Origin: Pseudomonadota bacterium
Lineage (GTDB): Bacteria; Pseudomonadota; Gammaproteobacteria; Xanthomonadales; Xanthomonadaceae
Assembly (NCBI GenBank): GCA_023461075.1
Contig: JAEWNY010000100.1
Location: 1-6,538 of the forward strand
Length of the DNA stretch: 6,538 bases
Direction of reading: 5' to 3'
Made by a program: the position numbers and the translations under genes. Positions 1 to 6,320 of this stretch are shown piece by piece. The notes below the pieces were generated by a model. The model was not told the origin of the DNA. It did no database searches and was given only the letters and a program-made list of their open reading frames with translations. Each line of letters begins with the position of its first letter. Positions within the stretch are counted from its first letter, which is position 1.

Positions 1-41
1 CCTTCAAGCCGACTACTTCAACAACCAAAGGACACATCCTG

Positions 42-626
42 ATGGCCACCCAGAAAAAGCCAGCCAAGAAGCCAGCTGCGACGCCGGCGGAAGATACACA
101 CTTCACTTCGGTGAAGACCCTGCGCGAACGCGCCCGCAAGAACATCGACAAGGGCCCGATCACCGACAGCTACGTGATGGATCGCGAGGAAGTGATCGCC
201 AAGCTCAACGAGGCGCTCGCGACCGAATGGGTCTGCGTGCTGCGCTACCGGCGCCATTACTACTCCGCGACCGGCATGCTGGCCGACCCAGTCAAGGCCG
301 AGTTCCTCGCGCACGCCGAAGAGGAACAGGCCCACGCCGCGCAAATCGCCGAGCGCATCGTCCAGCTCGGCGGCGAGCCGGACCTCAATCCCGACACGCT
401 GACCGCGCGCTCGCATGCCGAGTACAAGGTCGGCACGAACCTCAAGGACATGGTCCGCGAGAACCTGATCGCCGAACGCATCGCGATCGACAGCTACCGC
501 GAGATAATCAACTGGATCGGCGACCGCGACACCACCACCAAGCGCATGCTGATGGAGATCCTGGCGGTCGAGGAAGAACACGCCGACGAGTTCCGCGACC
601 TGCTGGACGGCTGGATCGGCGACTGA
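42..626 (+). CDS. Bacterioferritin-like non-haem ferritin (iron storage/ferroxidase)
   Basis: This 194-residue ferritin-like four-helix-bundle protein probably oxidises Fe(II) and stores iron in the cytoplasm. Aligned by eye with E. coli bacterioferritin, the complete di-iron set is present: Glu62 (helix A), Glu95 and His98 (EEEQAH, helix B), Glu145 (helix C), Glu177 and His180 (EEEH, helix D). The methionine that ligates haem in classical Bfr is replaced by Gln96, so haem binding in the usual way is unlikely. About 45 residues precede the ferritin fold, starting with a Lys/Ala/Pro-rich stretch (KKPAKKPAATPA) that resembles the DNA-binding tails of some Dps proteins; that comparison is inference. 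The ATG at 42 is preceded by AAGGA at 28-32 with a 9-nt spacer, which supports this start. The gene is followed by a hairpin and converges on the minus-strand permease gene. It appears monocistronic on its 3' side; no upstream gene is visible. The fold is secure; the exact subfamily (Bfr, Dps-like or other) is less so. Confidence 0.9.
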   Translation: MATQKKPAKKPAATPAEDTHFTSVKTLRERARKNIDKGPITDSYVMDREEVIAKLNEALATEWVCVLRYRRHYYSATGMLADPVKAEFLAHAEEEQAHAAQIAERIVQLGGEPDLNPDTLTARSHAEYKVGTNLKDMVRENLIAERIAIDSYREIINWIGDRDTTTKRMLMEILAVEEEHADEFRDLLDGWIGD

Positions 627-640
627 TCGACGCCCATCCT

Positions 641-1813
641 TCAATTTCGATGTGATTCCGAAGCGGCCTTCCGGCCGCTTCCTTCATCCGCGGCGACTCC
701 GTCTTGTGGCTCAGCGCCTGGCCGCATCACGGACAGCATGGCCCAGCCCAAGAATGCGCAGGTCAGTAGCAGCAACAACGCGACCGGTCGCATCACCGCC
801 TGCGTGGAAGCGCCCATTGCATCGGCCAATATGATCGCGCGGCTGCCATGCGTGGCCGGAAACACGCCGCCCAGCCAGGCCAATGTCGCAGGCATCGCTT
901 CGCGTGGCCAAGTCGCCCCGGTAAGGAAGAAGATCGGCAATGACGTGGGCACCAGCAACAGCAGTGCCCCGGCCACATCGCGGAACCATCGCCCCACTGC
1001 CACCGCCATCGCCGCGATCGCCATGCCGAGTGCCGCGCAAATGGCCAGCAGCACCGTCGGTGATGCGTGTCTCGGAACTTCCTGCACGCTGAAAAACCAG
1101 CCCAAGTAACAGGCGGTCAGGATTGACGAGAGAACCGCAAGCACCAGCCACGTCCCCACGACCTCGCTTACCGAATCCATGCCCTTGCCGCGTGCCTGCC
1201 TGCGTCGCACCAGCATCACCGCCGCACCGAACAGCAGCGTCTGTTGCAGGATCACCGGTGTCACCGCGGGGAAGATATACCAGGCATAACCGCGATCGGG
1301 ATTGAACATCGGCTGCACCTCGATGCGCGCAGGCAGTGGCACGGCGCGCGCCACGCCATCGCCGGCGATCTGCGTCCATCCCGCCAGCTCAGCCGCAATC
1401 GCATCCTGCACGGCGTTGCCGATTCCCTTGGCCTTGGTCAGATGCGTGCCATTGATCCAGATCCCGATGCCGGAGAGTTGCGCGCGCAGGGCTGCACGGG
1501 AGGCGCCCTTCGGCAGAAGCAGGATTCCGTCGACATCGCGTTGCAGCAGCAGGGCACGGGCCGCATTCATGTCGGGTGCCCGGGCAACCACATCCACCGC
1601 ATCGCTGGCATCGATGCGCCGCACCAGGGCGCGCGACAGCCGCGACCCTTCTTCATCCACGACCGCGATCGCCACGCCGACCGGGTGCTGGTGCGCGTAG
1701 GGCGCAGGGTAATAGACGCCGTAAAGCAGCGCCGCCAGCACCATTAACGCGAACACATCGAAGTCGGTGGCGATGCCACGCAAGGTCGCCACCAAGGCCT
1801 CGCGCACGGTCAT
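641..1813 (-). CDS. ABC-2-type transporter permease, second subunit
   Basis: A 390-residue inner-membrane protein with ABC-2 permease (ABC2_membrane_3-like) topology. There is one N-terminal membrane helix (about 19-37), a large periplasmic domain (about 38-175), then five helices near 177-203, 217-241, 252-275, 279-299 and 341-363. The periplasmic domain includes PVGVAIAVVDEEGSRLSRAL and ends in the family-typical FNP motif (170-172), just before helix 2. It has no Walker A, signature or other nucleotide-binding motif. The start is set at the ATG at 1813, which forms an ATGA overlap with the upstream permease stop and has AGGGA 9 nt upstream. The frame stays open to 2296, but that part reads as non-membrane Arg/Gly-rich sequence over the preceding gene. 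The protein ends in a hydrophilic tail (364-390) whose codons contain the hairpin at 660-681. It probably pairs with the other permease as the membrane part of an exporter. The substrate cannot be told from the sequence. Confidence 0.88.
   Translation of the reverse strand: MTVREALVATLRGIATDFDVFALMVLAALLYGVYYPAPYAHQHPVGVAIAVVDEEGSRLSRALVRRIDASDAVDVVARAPDMNAARALLLQRDVDGILLLPKGASRAALRAQLSGIGIWINGTHLTKAKGIGNAVQDAIAAELAGWTQIAGDGVARAVPLPARIEVQPMFNPDRGYAWYIFPAVTPVILQQTLLFGAAVMLVRRRQARGKGMDSVSEVVGTWLVLAVLSSILTACYLGWFFSVQEVPRHASPTVLLAICAALGMAIAAMAVAVGRWFRDVAGALLLLVPTSLPIFFLTGATWPREAMPATLAWLGGVFPATHGSRAIILADAMGASTQAVMRPVALLLLLTCAFLGWAMLSVMRPGAEPQDGVAADEGSGRKAASESHRN
660..681 (+). terminator. Candidate intrinsic terminator after the ferritin gene
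   Basis: A perfect 9-bp inverted repeat (GAAGCGGCC, loop TTCC, GGCCGCTTC) begins 34 bp after the ferritin stop codon. It is followed on the plus strand by a pyrimidine-rich stretch (CTTCATCC) rather than a clean T-run, so it is a plausible but imperfect Rho-independent terminator. The hairpin lies inside the last codons of the convergent permease gene (stop at 641-643). On the minus strand no T-run follows it, so it probably serves the ferritin transcript mainly. Confidence 0.6.
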
Positions 1814-2940
1814 GACGCGCGATCCCTGCGTACCAGCCATACGCACCCTGCGAACGCAACCGCCGCGTAAGCCAGCAACAGGCACAGTCCACCGACACTG
1901 CGAGCAACCGGCGCACCCAGGAACTGGTCCATCTGCAACGTCAAGTAATGCGTGAATGGCAGCGACTGGCTCCAGACCCGCACCCACGATGGCGCACCAT
2001 CGATCGGCAGGGATCCACCGGAATAGGCCAAAGCGGAGCCTGCGTACAAGGCAGTGGCGGAGAACGCGAAGGCTGGCTTGCGAACCAGTGCGACCAACAC
2101 GCCCGACAACGCCATGCTGGCGGCGAACAGCATCCACTGTCCGAGCCAGATCATCGCCAGCGAGCCCTGCACGCGCCAGCCACGCACGCCAACCAGCCAG
2201 ATCAGCCAGGCGGCGCCCCATGCCCCCATCACCAGGAGATACGGGGTGAATTTGGCTGCCAGTGCCACCCAGCCTCCCACGCTCTCGCGCCGCCATCGTG
2301 CAAACGCACGACCATCAATGCCGCCCAGCTCGCGCGACATCGCGTAGGCCCCCAGGCATGCTGCGAACAAGTGCAGGATCGCCGGTTGCACCAGCGCCTG
2401 CAGGAACCATTCGAAACTGGCCTGCGGGTTGAACAGCACGCTGACCTGCACCTGTGGCATGGCCTGACGGCCCAGTCCTTGCAAGCCTTCCGCATCCTTC
2501 CAGACCGCGCGAACGGCACCGGATACCGAACGTTCCAGCGCGCGCTCCAGCACAGAACCGATGCTGAGATAGGCGGCATTGCTGCGGATCAGCAGGGTCT
2601 CTTCTCCGCCACGCATGACCGGGACAAACCCGTGGGGAATGGCGATATAGGCCCAGATGCGACCATCGCGCAAGGCCGCATGCGCCTCGGCGACGGAGGC
2701 ATACGCCGAATCCACCCGCAACTCGGGTTGCGCGACCACGGCCTCCAACACTGCACGACTCGCAGGCGAATGCGCCTCATCGACAACGCCGATCGGCAGG
2801 GCGCGCAATGCGCCTTGTGACAGCATCGCCGCCATCAGCAGCAGACTTGCGGCCGGAAGTACGAACAACGCAAGGCAGGCCACTGCCGAACCGCGGATGA
2901 ACTGCAGTTCGCGCAGGCATGCATCGCGAAACCTGTTCAC
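1810..2940 (-). CDS. ABC-2-type transporter permease, first subunit
   Basis: A 376-residue inner-membrane protein of the same architecture as the next gene but clearly diverged from it. It has an N-terminal helix (about 18-41), a periplasmic domain (about 45-175) with ALPIGVVDEAHSPASRAV near its start and the FNP motif at 170-172, then helices near 179-200, 224-250, 258-287, 290-308 and 348-369. The N-terminus (RELQFIRGS) resembles the cytoplasmic coupling segment that precedes helix 1 in YhhJ/YbhS/YbhR-type permeases. No ATP-binding motif is present. The start codon is GTG at 2940-2938, overlapping the adaptor's TGA in GTGA. No Shine-Dalgarno sequence is visible upstream, so translation probably depends on ribosomes finishing the adaptor gene. 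It likely forms a heterodimer with the following permease and docks to the HlyD-type adaptor. Confidence 0.88.
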   Translation of the reverse strand: MNRFRDACLRELQFIRGSAVACLALFVLPAASLLLMAAMLSQGALRALPIGVVDEAHSPASRAVLEAVVAQPELRVDSAYASVAEAHAALRDGRIWAYIAIPHGFVPVMRGGEETLLIRSNAAYLSIGSVLERALERSVSGAVRAVWKDAEGLQGLGRQAMPQVQVSVLFNPQASFEWFLQALVQPAILHLFAACLGAYAMSRELGGIDGRAFARWRRESVGGWVALAAKFTPYLLVMGAWGAAWLIWLVGVRGWRVQGSLAMIWLGQWMLFAASMALSGVLVALVRKPAFAFSATALYAGSALAYSGGSLPIDGAPSWVRVWSQSLPFTHYLTLQMDQFLGAPVARSVGGLCLLLAYAAVAFAGCVWLVRRDRAS

Positions 2941-4136
2941 TGCGGCCAGTCGAACAGCACGCTCATACCGGGCCGCAGCTCGTTCCGGCCCTCGAGGGGT
3001 TCCAGGCTGACGCGGAAGCTGCGCACATCGAAACCGGCGGACTGGCGGGTCGGACGCTCGCTGGTGAAGCCCGCATCGGCCGAGATCGCCGAGACGCGGA
3101 AGCGCAAACGGCGATTCTCCAGCGCGGGAACGCTGCCTGACAACTCGTGTCCACGGGCCAAACCCGCCAACCGGGTTTCCGGAATGCGCAATGACACGTG
3201 CATGTGCGCGATGTCCAGGATCTGCAGCACCGGAACCGCGGGTGCGACCACTTCACCCGGCTGCGCCAGACGGCGGCTGACCTCCCCATCGATCGGTGCG
3301 GTGAGGGTTTTCTCGCGTTCCATTTCTCGTGCTGTCGCCAGGCGATTCTGTGCGGCTGCCTGCTGCACGCCCGCGGCTTCGCGCGTTTCGGCGCGCCGAC
3401 CGGCCAGCGCCTTGCGGTACTGCGCATCGGCCGCCGCGGCATTCTGCGCAGAGGCAGAGCGCGCGGCGTGGGCTTCATCGCGGCGCTGTGCCGAGACCAC
3501 GCCTTCGGCATGCAGCCGATTCATGCGCCGGGCAGTGACCGCCGCCAGGTCGGCGGCGGCATTTGTGGATGCGGCGATCGCACGCAAGGCGGCGATGTCC
3601 TCCGGACGCGCTCCGGCGTTGACAACGGCATCGATGGCACGTGCCGTATCGAACGAGGCCTGCGCCTGGGTCACGGCCAGATCCAGCCCCGGACTGGACA
3701 ACGCGGCCAACGTCTGCCCGGCGGTGACGCGTTCGCCTTCCTGCACATGCAGTTCCTCCACGCGTGCGAATGCCTTGGTGGCAACATTGACCTCTTCCGC
3801 TTCCACGGTACCTTGCAGAGGAATCGGCGCTGGGCGGCTCGCGTACCACAGCCCTCCCGCAGCAAGTGCGGCCAAGGCTGCGATCATCGCCAGCATCGGC
3901 CACAAGGGTCTTGGCTCGCCCCGCCTGCCAGCCAACGGCTGCTGAGGCGATGCAGCCTTCGTGGAAGACGCCGGCGGATCGTCGGCTGGCCGGCCGGCGC
4001 TTTGCGCGGAGACTGGCGCGGCCTTCGCCGCAGCGGCTTGCTCGGTCCGCACCGCATCCGCCACGCCCTTCGCCTGCCCTGTTGCTGGCGCTGGCGTGGG
4101 CGGCTCAACATGTTGTTTAGGGTCAGTCTCCGGCAT
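2937..4136 (-). CDS. HlyD/RND-type periplasmic adaptor (membrane fusion protein)
   Basis: A 399-residue membrane fusion protein linking inner-membrane permeases to an outer-membrane channel. After an unusually long Ala/Pro-rich cytoplasmic tail (1-77) comes one membrane anchor (about 78-98). The first lipoyl/barrel-sandwich half is at about 107-150 (GTVEAEEVNVATK, then VQEGERVTAGQTLAAL). An alpha-helical hairpin follows (about 150-275, Ala-rich with heptad-like spacing), then the second lipoyl half (about 278-308, APIDGEVSRRLAQPGEVV). A beta-barrel domain runs to the C-terminus, ending with the typical LRPGMSVLF. The ATG at 4136 is chosen because AGGA lies 9 nt upstream and it gives a short 14-bp overlap with the TolC-like gene. 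The frame is open to 4361, but that part is Arg/Cys-rich and lies within the neighbour. It resembles YbhG/YhiI-type adaptors of ABC-2 exporters. The substrate is unknown. Confidence 0.9.
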   Translation of the reverse strand: MPETDPKQHVEPPTPAPATGQAKGVADAVRTEQAAAAKAAPVSAQSAGRPADDPPASSTKAASPQQPLAGRRGEPRPLWPMLAMIAALAALAAGGLWYASRPAPIPLQGTVEAEEVNVATKAFARVEELHVQEGERVTAGQTLAALSSPGLDLAVTQAQASFDTARAIDAVVNAGARPEDIAALRAIAASTNAAADLAAVTARRMNRLHAEGVVSAQRRDEAHAARSASAQNAAAADAQYRKALAGRRAETREAAGVQQAAAQNRLATAREMEREKTLTAPIDGEVSRRLAQPGEVVAPAVPVLQILDIAHMHVSLRIPETRLAGLARGHELSGSVPALENRRLRFRVSAISADAGFTSERPTRQSAGFDVRSFRVSLEPLEGRNELRPGMSVLFDWPQ

Positions 4137-5613
4137 CGATCGTGATCCTGTCGTCGCGCGTGGCGTAATGGTTGAACTGATCCTCCTGCCCGGTGGCGGC
4201 AAGCAACGCCGCGAGCGCAAGGGTGTACTCATAGGCTGCCGCGGCGCGTTGGCCACGCGCGCTGGCCAGCAGGGCTTGCGCATCCAGCAGACGGCTGGCC
4301 GTCCCCTCGCCTTCCCGATACGCGATCTCCTGCACGCGCAGGTTCTCGCGTGCCGCCGCAAGCGAACTCTGCATGGAGAACATGCTGCGGCGCGCCTGCT
4401 CGGCCAGGGCGTAGCTGCGTTCGATCTCGCCGATCACCCGGTCCGCCGCGGCGTCGCGCTGTATGCGCGCGCTCTCTTGCCGCGCGCGGGCGGCCGACAC
4501 CAGCTGGCTGCGATCGATGGAGGTCAGCACCGGGAACGAGACAGTGACGCCCGCCATCCAGTCCGGATCGACAGGCAGTGACTGCTTGCGGGCGAAATTG
4601 TATGAGGCGAACGCATTGACCTTCGGTCGCAGGCTTGAACGCGCCATCGCCACCCCGGCCGAAGCAAATGCCAGTTGCGCGTCCGCCACGCGGGTCTGGC
4701 CATTGCCACGCAGTCGCGCTGGCGTGGTGAACGTTTCGATGGGCGGCAGCGGATTGCGGTTGACGAACAAGGGTGTTGACAGGGGCGTCTGCGCAGGCAC
4801 GCCGGTTGCGCGTGCCAATGCCAATGCACTCACGGACTCCTCGGAGACCGCGCGATCGAGTGCGCGTTGTGAGCCGTCACGCAGCACCGTTACTTCGAGC
4901 ACGGTGGCGCGCGGCAGCAGGCCATTGCGTTGCATGGCTCGGGTGTTCTGCAGGTGCCGTTCATTGGCGGCCAGCGTGTCCTCCGCCGCCAGCCGCAGCT
5001 GCATGGCCAACTGGCGACCGAAGTAGTGCTGGCTGATGCGCACCAGGTCGCCGGCGCGGGAGAGCTCGAGCCTGCCTTGCGCCAATTCGACTCCGGCATT
5101 GGCTGCATCGCGTATCGCCGGGATCGCGCCGCCGCTGTAGAGCGGCATCATCGCGGTCAGGTTCGGTCGCACCACCCTCTGATCGAAGGTGTAATCGAGT
5201 TCGTCGGCAATCGGCGCCATCAGTCCGGGAATCGCCTGCTGCACGCGGCCCGCCACCAGTGCGGCAATGCTGGAAAATTCCGGCGGGAATTGACCGGGCA
5301 GCGTGTGCAGATAGTCGTTGGCGCCTTCGATCAACTGCTGCTTGGTCGGGCGCGTGTCCACGACCAGGGTTTTCTCGTAGGCAAGTGCACTCACCGACGC
5401 GATGACGGTGGGACGATGCAGGTTGCGCACCGCATTGGCCTGATGTTCGGCCGCGCGCAGATCGGCCTCGCTGGCGGTGCTGCCTTGCGGCCGGACGGCC
5501 ATCGCCATGCGGGCCTGTTCGAAGCTCAGTGAAGACGAAGATTGCGCGGATGCCGGCCCGGCCAGTACATGGCCCGCCAGCAGCACCAGCGACAGTCGCC
5601 AGAAACGCTTCAT
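4123..5613 (-). CDS. TolC-family outer-membrane efflux channel
   Basis: A 496-residue outer-membrane efflux protein (OEP family) that would form the exit duct of the pump. It has a Sec signal peptide with a hydrophobic core (LSLVLLAGHVLAG) and a likely cleavage after ASA at residue 23. No lipobox Cys is seen, so it is TolC-like rather than an acylated OprM-type protein. Two OEP repeats are recognisable. The first (about 28-270) includes VVRPNLTAMMPLYSGG at 147-162 and a long helical segment to ARATGVPAQ. The second (about 300-475) includes SLRPKVNAFASYNF (327-340), VTVSFPVLT, and a helical region with AYREGEGTASRLLDAQ (431-446), typical of TolC C-terminal helices. The ATG at 5613 forms an ATGA overlap with the TetR stop and gives a clean signal peptide. 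Continuing the frame to 5727 would bury that signal behind 38 Arg-rich residues. Only a weak GGG lies upstream, so translational coupling is likely. Confidence 0.9.
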   Translation of the reverse strand: MKRFWRLSLVLLAGHVLAGPASAQSSSSLSFEQARMAMAVRPQGSTASEADLRAAEHQANAVRNLHRPTVIASVSALAYEKTLVVDTRPTKQQLIEGANDYLHTLPGQFPPEFSSIAALVAGRVQQAIPGLMAPIADELDYTFDQRVVRPNLTAMMPLYSGGAIPAIRDAANAGVELAQGRLELSRAGDLVRISQHYFGRQLAMQLRLAAEDTLAANERHLQNTRAMQRNGLLPRATVLEVTVLRDGSQRALDRAVSEESVSALALARATGVPAQTPLSTPLFVNRNPLPPIETFTTPARLRGNGQTRVADAQLAFASAGVAMARSSLRPKVNAFASYNFARKQSLPVDPDWMAGVTVSFPVLTSIDRSQLVSAARARQESARIQRDAAADRVIGEIERSYALAEQARRSMFSMQSSLAAARENLRVQEIAYREGEGTASRLLDAQALLASARGQRAAAAYEYTLALAALLAATGQEDQFNHYATRDDRITIDAGD

Positions 5614-6251
5614 TGCGGTACGCCCAGCAAGCCGCGCAAACAGACGGCGAATACCACAGGCAAGCCGTCGCCCGCGGTGCGCGCGGATGGATGTGCGGAG
5701 GATGCCTGCAATGCCATGCCTCGCCACAACATCAACAGCGCCAGCGCGATCTGTTCGGGAGGAAGGCGGGGGGTCAGACCGAATCTATCGACGAGACCGC
5801 CAATATGGCTGCCGAAGCGTTGGTCGACCCGCGTCTGCGCGGCCTCCAGCTTGCGCGCGAACAACGCATCGCGGGTGGCGTGCAGCCGCAGCTCGATGGC
5901 CATGCGGGCCCAGGTACTGCGATGGCTGATGGTATCGAGCCACCCCACCACGGCTTCCAGCGTTTCATCGATGTCGCCGTTGCGGCAGTTGGATAGCATC
6001 TCTTCCAGACTGCGCGCTTTCTGCTCCAGATTGCGCTCCATCACCGCGAGCAGCAATTCCTCGCGGTTCGCGAAGTTGGAATAGAACGCACCCTGGCTAA
6101 ACCCTGCCTGCGTGCAGACCGCACGCAGAGACATGCCCGGAATCGACTGCTCAAGTATCAGGATTTCCGCCGCGTCCAGCAGCGCTTCGCGGGTGCGCGC
6201 CTGGGACTGGCTGCGGCTGATCGGCCCCTGTTTGCGTGCCGTGGCACTCAT
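5610..6251 (-). CDS. TetR-family transcriptional repressor
   Basis: A 213-residue TetR/AcrR-type regulator. The N-terminal DNA-binding domain spans about 18-70: helix 1 has TREALLDAAEILI, and the helix-turn-helix is SLRAVCTQAGFSQGAFYSNF (41-60), followed by NREELLLAVM. The remaining ~140 residues are the helical ligand-binding and dimerisation domain, which is too variable to predict an inducer. A strong GGAG lies 5 nt before the ATG at 6251, fixing the start. It is the first gene of the efflux operon and overlaps the TolC-like gene by 4 bp. Repressor and pump would therefore be made from one message, which fits autorepression relieved by a pump substrate. This regulatory role is inferred from family and context. 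Confidence 0.93.
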   Translation of the reverse strand: MSATARKQGPISRSQSQARTREALLDAAEILILEQSIPGMSLRAVCTQAGFSQGAFYSNFANREELLLAVMERNLEQKARSLEEMLSNCRNGDIDETLEAVVGWLDTISHRSTWARMAIELRLHATRDALFARKLEAAQTRVDQRFGSHIGGLVDRFGLTPRLPPEQIALALLMLWRGMALQASSAHPSARTAGDGLPVVFAVCLRGLLGVPQ

Positions 6252-6320
6252 CGTGTCTCCATCGCGCGGATTGGATCACTGGTCCGCATGCAGTGTGCCA
6301 GATGCTGCGTCGATCCCGTA
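6252..6320 (-). promoter_or_regulatory. Putative operator/promoter region of the efflux operon
   Basis: This 69-bp gap between the dehydrogenase stop and the TetR start is the only non-coding space ahead of the operon. It contains a dyad CACTG-N9-CAGTG (6277-6295) and an overlapping GCGGA-N12-TCCGC (6266-6287). Either could be a TetR-type operator, though the arms are only 5 bp. No convincing sigma-70 promoter pair was found and no intrinsic terminator for the dehydrogenase is visible, so read-through from that gene remains possible. Confidence 0.4.
6286..6300 (-). promoter_or_regulatory. Candidate sigma-54 (-24/-12) promoter
   Basis: Read on the minus strand, the sequence is TGGCACACTGCATGC. 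It has the invariant GG-N10-GC spacing of sigma-54 promoters and an exact TGGCAC at the -24 element; the -12 element is ATGC instead of TTGC. Initiation would fall near 6274, about 23 nt before the TetR start codon, which is a sensible leader length containing its ribosome binding site. No sigma-54 activator gene is in view, and a single short match can arise by chance. Confidence 0.35.

Noticed and set aside
18..644. Minus-strand open frame (208 residues) opposite the ferritin gene
   Set aside because: The ferritin reading is unambiguous with all iron ligands, and this antisense frame shows no family features.
1814..2296. N-terminal extension of permease 2 up to an ATG at 2296
   Set aside because: The extension is Arg/Gly-rich noise over permease 1. 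The ATG at 1813 has a ribosome binding site and an ATGA overlap.
1948..2820. Plus-strand open frame (290 residues) antisense to permease 1
   Set aside because: It has no recognisable motif, a Gln/Arg/His-rich composition, and mirrors the codon bias of the real permease gene.
3064..3945. Second plus-strand open frame (293 residues) across the adaptor gene
   Set aside because: Ser/Ala/Arg-rich translation without a domain; it overlaps another antisense frame and the real gene.
3198..4145. Long plus-strand open frame (315 residues) antisense to the HlyD gene
   Set aside because: Its translation is rich in Arg, Gly, His and Cys with no domain, and it lies wholly over a well-supported adaptor gene. 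This is a typical GC-rich antisense open frame.
4137..4361. N-terminal extension of the HlyD adaptor
   Set aside because: It reads as Arg/Cys-rich sequence lying within the TolC-like gene; the ATG at 4136 has AGGA at good spacing.
5614..5727. N-terminal extension of the TolC-like protein
   Set aside because: It would hide a clear signal peptide behind 38 Arg-rich residues and lies inside the TetR gene.
6248..6262. Tiny minus-strand frame ATG-GAG-ACA-CGA-TGA overlapping the TetR start, a possible leader peptide
   Set aside because: It has no ribosome binding site of its own, and it overlaps the TetR ribosome binding site; a four-codon frame is expected by chance.
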